From the NCBI GenBank assembly GCA_013289045.1, contig JABDAU010000025.1, forward strand, positions 1 through 45,108: DNA of 45,108 nt, in the 5' to 3' direction. Source of the stretch: Bacteroidota bacterium (lineage in GTDB: Bacteria > Bacteroidota > Bacteroidia > Sphingobacteriales > Sphingobacteriaceae). A program made the position numbers and the translations under genes. This document shows positions 8,111-15,091 of this stretch, in pieces (position 1 is the stretch's first letter; every line of letters starts with the position of its first letter). The notes under the pieces were generated by a model. It was given only the letters and a program-made list of their open reading frames with translations, did no database searches and had not been told where the DNA came from.

Positions 8111-8347
8111 ACTGTGTAGACACAAGTATAACTGTAGTGAAATCTTCCATATTGCCGTTGACTTTAGTCAACGGAACTAAGTAATCAAGTAACGGCTTTA
8201 GCCGAAATAGTTAGGCTAAAGCCTGAAAAGACTGGAAATTAACCCGTTGACTAAAGTCAACGGCAATAAATATTAGGAATAAAAACTTGATTAACTTGCT
8301 AACGCCATATCTGTCATTATAAGGGTAAAAAGATGTGTCCACACAGT
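8111..8347. mobile_element. Small inserted element with 14-bp inverted ends
   Basis: Ends ACTGTGTAGACACA (8111-8124) and TGTGTCCACACAGT (8334-8347) are inverted repeats with one mismatch. The 237-base unit sits inside the host repeat at 8019-8365, splitting its CCCATGGG hairpin. No coding capacity. Confidence 0.55.
8151..8267. repeat. Double-palindrome repeat (CCGTTGACT/AGTCAACGG)
   Basis: Two 24-base arms (8151-8174 and 8244-8267) are inverted copies of each other, and each is itself a hairpin, CCGTTGACT-TT-AGTCAACGG. Two smaller hairpins with GGCTTTAGCC-type stems lie between them (about 8191-8223). The unit is the core of the element at 8111-8347. The same motif is common between genes in this family of bacteria (from memory, not searched). 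Confidence 0.65.
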
Positions 8348-8417
8348 CACCCCATGGGAGGGAATCGCACTTCCCCTTATTCTTATGAAATCTTCAGATA
8401 ACTATTACTCCATACAA

Positions 8418-8630
8418 TTACCATTTATCTGCTTCAGCTTTCAAATCTGTAGCGGTAGTAAACTCGCCATTCTTAATTTCAGCATCACCCTTTTCAAGGT
8501 CGTTATTATACTGGGCGATGGTTTGCGGTTATGATATATCTTCTGAAAGTTCTGTTATAGCAATTAGATTTAAATCTTCAAGATCTTTAAATAACTTAAT
8601 TACTCTTTGATCCAATCTCTCTATTCACAT
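8418..8630 (-). pseudogene. Decayed antitoxin-like gene
   Basis: On the minus strand one frame reads IERLDQRVIKLFKDLEDLN...SEDIS, a stop at 8531-8529, then PQTIAQYNNDLEKGDAEIKN...KAEADKW and a terminal stop at 8420-8418. Directly upstream the frame is ATG followed by TGA, so there are two in-frame stops. The C-terminal pattern (YNNDL, then E-I-x-NGEF, ending in a basic or acidic helix and KW) is that of small toxin-antitoxin antitoxins found in this phylum. No intact toxin frame is adjacent. It looks like the remnant of a lost addiction module. Confidence 0.5.
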
Positions 8631-8761
8631 ATATCCTATTTAAATATGAAAGTTATATCCTGCAAAACAAAAATAATTTTTGTTCGCGCTGTCCTATTCA
8701 TCCCACTACGCTTGATACGAGTGTAATTAATATATTTAATAACATTTTAAATTTTAAAGTA

Positions 8762-9115
8762 ATGGAAGAATACGCATTGATCATGAGGCATGAGGATGGA
8801 ATGAAAGTAGCATCGCCCGAGCAGATGCAAATATGGATGAAACAAACCATGGACTGGATTGGCGGCATTGCAGCGCAAAACAAGTTTGTAAGCGGCACAG
8901 GTTTGCCCTTCGCCGATGCATGCGTGGTGCATGCCAATAAAATGGTAACCAATGGCCCGTTCGGCGAAATAAAGGAAACCATTGGCGGGCTGATCATTGT
9001 AAAAGCGGAATCGGTTGAAGAAGCCGCCGAGTTTGCCAAAGGTTGCCCGGTTTTGCAGGGCGAAGGCAACACCGTTGAAGTACGCAAAGTAGCCAAACGC
9101 GACGGTACGCATTAA
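8762..9115 (+). CDS. YCII-related (DGPF) domain protein
   Basis: A 117-residue ferredoxin-like YCII-family protein starting MEEYALIMRHEDG. The DGPF signature appears as NGPFGEIKETIGG (about 63-75), followed by VEVRKV near the C-terminus. DGPF proteins are characteristic genome neighbours of ECF42-type sigma factors, and such a sigma factor follows at 9257, so this pair fits the known association. Its enzymatic role, if any, is unsettled for the family. The 141-base spacer to the sigma gene is mostly the inverted repeat at 9132-9233, so read-through or a separate promoter must be considered. Confidence 0.88.
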   Translation: MEEYALIMRHEDGMKVASPEQMQIWMKQTMDWIGGIAAQNKFVSGTGLPFADACVVHANKMVTNGPFGEIKETIGGLIIVKAESVEEAAEFAKGCPVLQGEGNTVEVRKVAKRDGTH

Positions 9116-9131
9116 AAGCCTTTGGGTTGAG

Positions 9132-9233
9132 TTTAACCGCGGAGAACACGGAGTCTTACACAGAGGGCACAGCGTATTAAAGTTTATCTCCGTGTTCTCT
9201 GCGTTTTTTATCTCTGTGCGCTCTGTGGTTAAA
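9132..9233. repeat. TTTAACC...GGTTAAA hairpin repeat, copy 1
   Basis: A roughly 100-base inverted repeat rich in CACAGAG/CTCTGTG and GAGAACACGGAG words. The same repeat occurs twice more at 17657-17752 and 17778-17874. It lies between the DGPF and sigma factor genes and could form a long hairpin in the transcript. Confidence 0.65.
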
Positions 9234-9256
9234 TAATTAATGATCAAATAATAAAC

Positions 9257-10489
9257 ATGCAACAGGAGATCATACCGCATTTATTCAGGCAGGAATACAG
9301 CAAGATCGTGTCGGTGCTTTGCCGTCGGTTTGGTTTTGAGCAGATGGAAATTGCTGAAGATATTGCCGGCGACACCTTCCTGGCCGCTGCGCAAAGCTGG
9401 GCAATGAACGGCGCACCGCCAAACCCGGTTGCATGGCTGTACCATGTGGCAAAGAATAAAGCCCGAAATCATTTGCAGCACAATTCGGTTTTTAATAATA
9501 AGGTTGCCATCGAACTCAAAAATGAGCTTACTCAAAATGCGGATACTGAAATAGATCTTTCGCCCCAAAACATCAGCGACAGCCAGTTGCAAATGATGTT
9601 TGCGATATGTCATCCGGCCATCCCGCCCGAGGCGCAGGTTGGCTTGGCTTTGCGTATATTGTGCGGGTTCGGTATTGATGAGATTGCGGAAGCCTTTTTA
9701 ACCAATAAAGCAACCATCAACAAACGCCTTTACCGTGCAAAAGAAAAGCTGCGCGAAGAAAATATCAGGATAGAATTCCCAAGTCTCGCAGAAATAAATA
9801 ACCGGCTGGACAATGTGCTCACTACCATTTACCTGCTTTTCAGCGAAGGCTACTATTCCGTAAGCCAGGATAAAACGTTGCGTACCGGACTTTGCTTTGA
9901 AGCGATGCGCCTGTGCCAAATGCTTACCGAAAACCCGGCGACGGACCAGCCGCAGGTAAATGCTTTGTTATCGCTGATGTATTTCCATGCCTCTCGTTTC
10001 GAGGCACGCTTTGATAAAAACGGCGAGCTGGTTTTGTACGATGACCAGGATACGCGGCTTTGGAATTGGGAGCTGGTGAGCCGGGGCGGCTATTACCTCG
10101 AGCGTTCGCATAAAGGGGATACACTATCTAAATATCACCTTGAAGCGGCTATTGCCTTCTGGAACACGCAAAAGGACGATACCAAAGAAAAATGGGAAAG
10201 CATATTGCAATTGTATAACCGTTTATTGCAAATAGAATATTCGCCGGTCGCTGCGCTGAACCGCACCTACGCGCTTGCCAAAGCAAACAGCAGGGAAGAA
10301 GCTATTGCCGAAGCAGAAAAGTTAAAGCTGGAAAACGATCATTTCTACTTCGTGCTTTTGGGCGAGCTTTATACCGGCTTGGATGATAAGGTAGCTATTG
10401 AACATTTTGAGAAAGCGTTGTCTCTCGCCAAAACGCAAACCGATAAGCAGGCTATTCAGAAAAAGCTGGATAAGCTTGGCCGGAAATAA
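9257..10489 (+). CDS. ECF sigma factor with C-terminal TPR-like domain (ECF42 type)
   Basis: A 410-residue sigma factor. Region 2 is about 12-75 (YSKIVSVLCRRFG, AEDIAGDTFLAA, PVAWLYHVAKNKARNH). Region 4 is about 125-170 (FGIDEIAEAFLTNKATINKRLYRAKEKLRE). Beyond it lies a long extension (about 180-410) with LSEGYYS, LCFEAMRLCQML, MYFHASRFEAR and helical repeats around AALNRTYALAKA; this is the DUF6596/TPR-like tail of the ECF42 group. In that group the tail, rather than a classical anti-sigma factor, is thought to control activity. The upstream DGPF gene supports the assignment. The start ATG 9257 is the first in frame and gives a normal N-terminus. A hairpin terminator follows at 10491. Confidence 0.92.
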   Translation: MQQEIIPHLFRQEYSKIVSVLCRRFGFEQMEIAEDIAGDTFLAAAQSWAMNGAPPNPVAWLYHVAKNKARNHLQHNSVFNNKVAIELKNELTQNADTEIDLSPQNISDSQLQMMFAICHPAIPPEAQVGLALRILCGFGIDEIAEAFLTNKATINKRLYRAKEKLREENIRIEFPSLAEINNRLDNVLTTIYLLFSEGYYSVSQDKTLRTGLCFEAMRLCQMLTENPATDQPQVNALLSLMYFHASRFEARFDKNGELVLYDDQDTRLWNWELVSRGGYYLERSHKGDTLSKYHLEAAIAFWNTQKDDTKEKWESILQLYNRLLQIEYSPVAALNRTYALAKANSREEAIAEAEKLKLENDHFYFVLLGELYTGLDDKVAIEHFEKALSLAKTQTDKQAIQKKLDKLGRK

Positions 10490-10490
10490 G

Positions 10491-10519
10491 AAATGCTACC
10501 CGGTAAGGAGTAGCATTTT
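10491..10519 (+). terminator. Hairpin terminator of the sigma factor gene
   Basis: The stem AAATGCTAC (10491-10499) pairs with GTAGCATTT (10510-10518), starting 1 base after the sigma gene stop and running into a T-rich end. Confidence 0.6.
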
Positions 10520-10542
10520 ATAGCAATGTGTCATTATCCGCC

Positions 10543-10595
10543 CGCTCAAGTGTCCACACTTGAGCGCTTAAAATTTCAAGCGTCCACGCTTGAAA
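10543..10595. repeat. Two tandem perfect hairpins with a GTCCAC centre
   Basis: The first hairpin (10543-10566) has 11-bp arms CGCTCAAGTGT/ACACTTGAGCG around CC. The second (10574-10595) has 10-bp arms TTTCAAGCGT/ACGCTTGAAA around CC. Both share the TCAAG...GTCCAC...CTTGA plan. They lie between convergent genes and resemble REP-type units; they may also help end the peptidase transcript. Confidence 0.6.
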
Positions 10596-10604
10596 CGGCG
10601 TTTA

Positions 10605-11792
10605 TTATATCCCCAACTTACCACGCATATCTTTAGTCAATGCGTTTTTATTCAGCAAAAAGTTGGTGGTTTTGTAGCGCACAAAGGCTTTGGTAACAAA
10701 CAGGTAGCCTTTGTAATCGTTACTTGGGCCCCATGAGTTTTTCACGATGTAGTATTCCTTGCCATTCTGATCTTTGGCAATACCTACAATGTGCATACCA
10801 TGGTCGTCGGTAGTCCTATAGTCGTCAAATGCCTTTTCACGTACTTCCGGGGTGATCTCTAATTCCGGTTTAGGGCCGTTGAACATTCCGTCGCGCTCAG
10901 CCGGGGTCATATCGGCATAGTCCTTTTCGGGCACATACGCTACGCCGTTTTTCCAGCTGAAGTATTTTTCCGATACGTCGGTAGACCATTCAACAGTGTA
11001 GCCGCTTTTTAGTGCGTTGTCTATAACATCGGTAACATCGTTCAATGGCAGGTTGTATACCTGGCCAAACGCCCAGTTATCCTGCACCATCAGTGTAAAT
11101 TTCTGGTATAAAGGCTGGTCGGTTTCCGAGCCGAACTCCACATAGTCATCCGGGTTAATGCCAACAACCTCTTTTGCGAAGGTCATTGGCGTATAGCTTT
11201 TGCCATTGTAATCAAATGTGGTAGGCACTTTGCCCAGGTAATCGTCAATCACGTCGGTATAAGCCTGCCGCCAGTTCGGGGTAAGCTCGCCGTTAGGGTT
11301 TGATACCACGGCTTTCAGTACGCCTTCCATTATGGCGCTCATTTCACCAAACTTATTAGTGGTAGTGCCATAGTTCAGACCCGAATAATACAACTTAGGT
11401 ATTGCGCCGTATTTGCGGAACATGTTGATCACGTCGTGCGGTTCGCCGCCGTCACCAAGACTTACGGCACCATGCATGCGCACATAGTTAACGCCTTTTT
11501 CGATGTAGGCGCAACGCGCGGTATAAATTTCCGACAGGTCGACAGGTTGTTTGCCGGCCTTGATCATTTCCGATTCGAGGAATGAGGTGGTTGAGTAGCT
11601 CCAGCAGGTGCCGCTCGAGCCCTGGTTCTTGATAGAAGTGTTGGCCAGGTCGATCACCGGGGTGAAATGGAAATGCAGCTTGCTGCTGTCGCTTTGGTTA
11701 TATTTAAGGGAGTTTACCAGGTTGTCCTGCGCGTGCAGGGTAAATGCCGGCAAAGCGATAGCCAGCGCTGATACAATGCGTTTAATATTCAT
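10605..11792 (-). CDS. Secreted papain-like (C1) peptidase, bleomycin hydrolase/PepC type
   Basis: A 395-residue protein with a signal peptide (MNIKRIVSALAIALPAFTLHA, cleavage near residue 21). The active site is split as in bleomycin hydrolases: Cys63 in NQGSSGTCWSYS, His334 in DHGMHIVGIA and Asn352 in VKNSWGPSND. The large insert between Cys and His, about 270 residues, fits the aminopeptidase C/bleomycin hydrolase group rather than plain papain. The signal peptide, absent from the cytosolic enzymes, points to a periplasmic peptidase, a form common in Bacteroidota. It is convergent with the sigma factor gene, and its 3' end follows the hairpins at 10543-10595. Confidence 0.92.
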   Translation of the reverse strand: MNIKRIVSALAIALPAFTLHAQDNLVNSLKYNQSDSSKLHFHFTPVIDLANTSIKNQGSSGTCWSYSTTSFLESEMIKAGKQPVDLSEIYTARCAYIEKGVNYVRMHGAVSLGDGGEPHDVINMFRKYGAIPKLYYSGLNYGTTTNKFGEMSAIMEGVLKAVVSNPNGELTPNWRQAYTDVIDDYLGKVPTTFDYNGKSYTPMTFAKEVVGINPDDYVEFGSETDQPLYQKFTLMVQDNWAFGQVYNLPLNDVTDVIDNALKSGYTVEWSTDVSEKYFSWKNGVAYVPEKDYADMTPAERDGMFNGPKPELEITPEVREKAFDDYRTTDDHGMHIVGIAKDQNGKEYYIVKNSWGPSNDYKGYLFVTKAFVRYKTTNFLLNKNALTKDMRGKLGI

Positions 11793-11994
11793 TTTGTTAT
11801 GGTCAGTTAAAGTACAAGGTAAATTTAATTTAAATGAACGGGGATTGCAAAAAGAAGGGTCAATTTCCCCCTAAATGGGGGATGTTTGAAATAAGGTATG
11901 AAGCTAATTGTCGGCTATTTTTATATATTTATGATTGAACTGGCGTAATTATTTAAATAACTTTATAATGATTATAACCTAACTTGATCTTATC

Positions 11995-12648
11995 ATGAAA
12001 CTAAATAGTTTGCTAATAACATTTTGCTTTTTTTTATTAATCGTAAATGGAACTTCTTGCCAAAACAGGCATTCAGGTATTAGTGCTATGCCATCAAAAG
12101 AATGTATAGAGTTAAACAACGATGGGGGTAAATACTTAATGAATTATCCCAGGGATGGTGACAGCTTACTAAATAAAGCTATTGATAAATTTGAACAGGC
12201 GGTTAGGTGTGATTCTACCTATTTCACAGCTTACATAAATTTAAGCACTGCCTATGATTATAAAGGTAGCTATGATAAAGAAATGATTGCTTTCAACAAA
12301 TTGTTAAAACTAATTCCGAATGACGCCGTGTTATTTGAGCAAAAAGCAGAACTTTTTGAAAGGATGGGTAAACCGGATTCGGCAAAAATATATTATTTAC
12401 TTTCCTCAGTTGCATTTCAAAGAAGGCTTGCTAAAGATCCGGCTAATGAAAAAACAATCGCAAATATTGTTGATTTAAAGGCCATAACTGATGGGAAAGA
12501 TGCGGCTAAAAAGGAATTAGATTATCAGATTAATAAACATCCTGAACTTTCCCGAAAGTTGGCGTATGAATATGAAATGTTAAATCTTTTTAACAGAGAA
12601 AGCGCTGTATTTCGGAAAACGGTCGTAAGTGATGGCCCCGCTTTTTAA
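11995..12648 (+). CDS. TPR-containing lipoprotein
   Basis: A 217-residue predicted lipoprotein: the hydrophobic start MKLNSLLITFCFFLLIVN is followed by the lipobox GTSC, with Cys22 as the lipidation site. The rest is helical and TPR-like, with repeats around DKFEQAVRCDSTYFTAYINL, DKEMIAFNKLLKLIPNDAVL and DSAKIYYLLSSVAFQRRLA, followed by a less regular tail ending near PAF. Its DNA is AT-rich: 18 of 60 bases are G or C in 12241-12300, against visibly GC-richer neighbours. This suggests relaxed codon use or recent acquisition. No partner gene is adjacent, and the function is unknown. Confidence 0.75.
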   Translation: MKLNSLLITFCFFLLIVNGTSCQNRHSGISAMPSKECIELNNDGGKYLMNYPRDGDSLLNKAIDKFEQAVRCDSTYFTAYINLSTAYDYKGSYDKEMIAFNKLLKLIPNDAVLFEQKAELFERMGKPDSAKIYYLLSSVAFQRRLAKDPANEKTIANIVDLKAITDGKDAAKKELDYQINKHPELSRKLAYEYEMLNLFNRESAVFRKTVVSDGPAF

Positions 12649-12732
12649 TATTAAATAATGCTGACTCGAACTTTATTTGAAATCCATACTTTTCTGTTTG
12701 AAAAGCTTTAACCCTCGTCAACTATTACGGAA

Positions 12733-12740
12733 TACCTTTG
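12733..12740 (+). promoter_or_regulatory. -7 box TACCTTTG upstream of the cupin gene
   Basis: An exact TAnnTTTG match 39 bases before the cupin start codon, implying a leader of about 33 bases. No -33 element at normal spacing was found. Confidence 0.5.
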
Positions 12741-12779
12741 TTGCTTCATTTTACAGTGTAAAACAACAAGGAGAATATT

Positions 12780-13175
12780 ATGGAGATCAAACGCATTGGC
12801 ACGCAGCCTTCGGGCAAGGGGCCGGCAGAATATTTTACAGGTACTGTACGTATCGATCCGCTCAACAGCCCGCCTGAGCCCGCCCGCGTGGCCATGGCGC
12901 TTGTTACTTTTGAGCCGGGCGCACGCACTGCCTGGCATACGCACCCGCTTGGGCAAACGCTTATCGTTACCGCAGGCAGCGGCTGGGTACAGCGCGAAGG
13001 CGGCCCGCGTGAAAACATCCATCCCGGCGACGTGATCTATTTCGAACCAAACGAAAAACACTGGCATGGCGCTACTGCTACTACGGCCATGAGCCACATC
13101 GCCATACAGGAAAAACTAAACGGCTCGCCGGTGGACTGGATGGAGCACGTCACCGACGAACAATACAATAAATAA
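12780..13175 (+). CDS. Cupin protein resembling manganese-dependent hydroxynitrile lyases
   Basis: A 131-residue single-domain cupin. Its metal site can be read directly: His53, His55 and Gln59 in WHTHPLGQT, and His94 (with His96) in NEKHWHG. This set and numbering matches, from memory, the bacterial cupin hydroxynitrile lyases (AcHNL/GtHNL type: His53, His55, Gln59, His94). Relatives also include uncharacterised cupins near carboxymuconolactone decarboxylases. The natural substrate is unknown; cyanohydrin cleavage may be a side activity. It is transcribed alone from a TACCTTTG promoter at 12733 and is convergent with the DyP peroxidase. Confidence 0.85.
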   Translation: MEIKRIGTQPSGKGPAEYFTGTVRIDPLNSPPEPARVAMALVTFEPGARTAWHTHPLGQTLIVTAGSGWVQREGGPRENIHPGDVIYFEPNEKHWHGATATTAMSHIAIQEKLNGSPVDWMEHVTDEQYNK

Positions 13176-13187
13176 TCTTTTCAAATG

Positions 13188-13206
13188 ATATAGATTAAAT
13201 CTATAT
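13188..13206. terminator. AT-rich palindrome between convergent genes
   Basis: A perfect 9+1+9 palindrome (ATATAGATT and its complement) lies between the cupin stop and the DyP stop. It could act as a weak two-way terminator, but the low GC content and lack of a T run keep confidence low. Confidence 0.3.
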
Positions 13207-13220
13207 AGTCGAATTTCTAA

Positions 13221-14144
13221 TCACCCCGACCACTCATCCAGCATATTAAACGTCGGCACAAAAAACAGGGTGCCCGTTTTTGCAGTGCTGAAATCCAGGA
13301 TCCGGTCATAGTTCCCGGCCGGCGAGCCGATGAACATGTTGGTCAGCATTTTTTGTACCGTGCTGAAAGTGCCCGCATAGGCGATAAAGTAAGTCCCCAT
13401 TTCGTTGGTCGACATACTACCAAAAGGCATATTATCCCGCACGATCTTTAGGTCATCGCCAATATTGGCCAGCGCGATATGCGAGTTGGATGGCTTTACC
13501 TCGTCAGCCATTTCTATATCATTCGATTTATACCTGCCGATCACTTTCTCCTGCTGCTCGGTCGAAAGCCCCTTCCAGGCAGTGAGGTTATGGATGTATT
13601 TTTGCACAAAAAGATAGCTGCCGCCTTTATAGGTTGCATCGTCATCGCCCACCATGCCAAACAGCTCCCTGTCGGGCCCGTGCGGGTTTTCCGTACCATC
13701 AACAAAGCCCAAAATAGAGCGGCTGTCCCAATACCGGAAGCCATGCACCTCTTCCACGCTCACCGCTACGGCATCCAAAACGTTGGTGATCTCGGCAGCC
13801 ATATCGTAGCATATGCTGGTGGTATCGGCCCGGATATGAAAATGCAGGTCGCCTTTAGACGAAACAGCGGTATGCCGTTCGCCAATTACAGGTGCAAAAT
13901 TCACCAGCTCTTTTGGTAACGGAGCAGGCAGTTGAAGCCGCAGCCAGGCATCGTGCCCGATCCCCATCACACAACTCGCCCTCGAAACCGGGAAACGCAC
14001 ATTGGCAGAATTATTAAGGTTGATGACCAGCTTGCAAAGCTTGCTAAAAACAGCTTTAACGTCCATGTCATCCTTAAAATTCCAAACCATAAATATGGTG
14101 TTGTTATTGGTGTAGTCGGTTACGTTTTGCGAATCGATGCTCAT
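13221..14144 (-). CDS. DyP-type heme peroxidase
   Basis: A 307-residue dye-decolorizing peroxidase starting MSIDSQNVTDYTNNN. The family signature GFVDG is at 146-150 (catalytic Asp149), the likely proximal heme ligand is His222 in SNSHIALAN, and the distal Arg236 is in IVRDNMPFG. The size and layout fit the bacterial YfeX/DypB-like class; there is no Tat signal, so it should be cytosolic unless packaged in an encapsulin, and no encapsulin gene is present. The frame is open to 14279, but that 45-residue extension is Ala-rich and encoded by the dispersed repeat at 14217-14325, so ATG 14144 is chosen. It uses H2O2 to oxidise organic substrates or porphyrins. Confidence 0.9.
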   Translation of the reverse strand: MSIDSQNVTDYTNNNTIFMVWNFKDDMDVKAVFSKLCKLVINLNNSANVRFPVSRASCVMGIGHDAWLRLQLPAPLPKELVNFAPVIGERHTAVSSKGDLHFHIRADTTSICYDMAAEITNVLDAVAVSVEEVHGFRYWDSRSILGFVDGTENPHGPDRELFGMVGDDDATYKGGSYLFVQKYIHNLTAWKGLSTEQQEKVIGRYKSNDIEMADEVKPSNSHIALANIGDDLKIVRDNMPFGSMSTNEMGTYFIAYAGTFSTVQKMLTNMFIGSPAGNYDRILDFSTAKTGTLFFVPTFNMLDEWSG

Positions 14145-14216
14145 AGGCTTGTGAGAGTGTGATGTTACACGAAGATAAAGATTATAACAATTTGTAGCAC
14201 GTAATGATGCATATTT

Positions 14217-14325
14217 GGGCGTTGCCGCAGCCTGCGCTGAGGCCCTCGCGGCAGCCCGCGCTATCCACTCATACTGCACGAGGCATTAAGCGCGAAGCCT
14301 GTATCCGTTGCTATCGCTAACGCGG
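14217..14325. repeat. GC-rich GGGCGTTGCC repeat, copy 1
   Basis: Begins GGGCGTTGCC and ends with GTATCCGTTGCTATCGCTAA and CGCGG. A diverged, oppositely oriented copy is at 37641-37725, sharing GGGCGTTGCC, TCCGCTCATAC/TCCACTCATAC, a central GAGGCATTAAGC-like block and GTATCCG. It fills most of the spacer between the DyP gene and the membrane protein at 14329. Confidence 0.6.
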
Positions 14326-14328
14326 CAA

Positions 14329-14880
14329 TCACCTCATCAACCTCTCACTTCTAATCACATCATAACCCAAAGCACCCGGCACAGTCTTCAGCTCCACATG
14401 ACGGTAATTCAACGTATCTTCCATTGTATTACGGGTGAAAGAAAGTGTTTTTAAATGTTCCTGGTAACTGATGGTTGCGAGAGGTGTTTTTACTCTGCTG
14501 CCGCGAGGCTTATTATAACTGTATTCCTTCACAGGGAATGACTTAACAGTAAGCGGTACATCTTTCGCATTATAATAATCAATGGCCAGCACGACATATA
14601 GCACAATGCCGCCAAAAGCTATTACATCCGAGATTAACAGTACAATAAATTTGCCGGCGCCTTTGAGTTTTTGGCTCGGTACAGCGTTATATAAAAACGG
14701 CGTAATGATAAACCCCGGTAATATCCACAACAATATTGCAAGCGATAAAGGCATGCAGATACTGTCATAAAGATCCATTGCAAAAAATGTTAAAATCAGC
14801 CCCACCCAAAACAAAACAAAAATCACCACACCCAATGCCTGGTTGCCCTGGGGCTTATAATCTTTAAGGCTTGTTATCAT
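14329..14880 (-). CDS. Hypothetical membrane protein with three transmembrane helices
   Basis: A 183-residue protein of no family I recognise. Hydrophobic helices are at about 17-36, 41-60 and 78-100, followed by a roughly 80-residue soluble C-terminal domain (PLTVKSFPVKEYSYNKPRG... to IRSERLMR). The CDS 3' end abuts the GGGCGTTGCC repeat, so the last few codons may have been shaped by that repeat. It appears to be transcribed alone; the next gene in the same direction starts 1.1 kb upstream beyond a terminator. Confidence 0.65.
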   Translation of the reverse strand: MITSLKDYKPQGNQALGVVIFVLFWVGLILTFFAMDLYDSICMPLSLAILLWILPGFIITPFLYNAVPSQKLKGAGKFIVLLISDVIAFGGIVLYVVLAIDYYNAKDVPLTVKSFPVKEYSYNKPRGSRVKTPLATISYQEHLKTLSFTRNTMEDTLNYRHVELKTVPGALGYDVIRSERLMR

Positions 14881-15030
14881 AAGGCGGGGGGTCTATATGC
14901 AGGTGAAGTGAAATTGTGAACGTTTTGGAATGCACTAATTTATAAATTCTGCCAGACATAAAAAAATCCCGACCTTTGCATGAAAGTCTGCTGCCGCTGC
15001 TTACAGCATCGCTATAAATCAGGAAAAAAC

Positions 15031-15064
15031 AAAGCCGGCCACCCTCAACGGGCGCCGGCTTTTT
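15031..15064. terminator. Strong terminator, usable in both directions
   Basis: AGCCGGC pairs with GCCGGCT (15033-15039 and 15054-15060), flanked by A-rich sequence on one side and TTTTT on the other. It lies 28 bases downstream of the stop of the minus-strand lipoprotein gene at 15092, whose terminator it should be. Confidence 0.75.
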
Positions 15065-15091
15065 GGTTTAGGGAATATTAAGCAGATGGGT

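Larger units (their letters stand above)
8019..8365. repeat. Host palindromic repeat, copy 1, interrupted by an inserted element
   Basis: Perfect 16-base inverted ends, ATTCCCTCCCATGGGG at 8019-8034 and its complement at 8350-8365, enclose a unit with internal GGGAGGGGTTTAT and TAAACCCTCCCC hairpins. The unit is split by the element at 8111-8347. A second copy lies at 16173-16607, with the same GGGAGGGAATCGCAC right flank. Confidence 0.65.

Noticed and set aside
14145..14279. Upstream start for the DyP peroxidase
   Set aside because: The extension is encoded mostly by a dispersed GC-rich repeat and resembles no DyP N-terminus or Tat signal.
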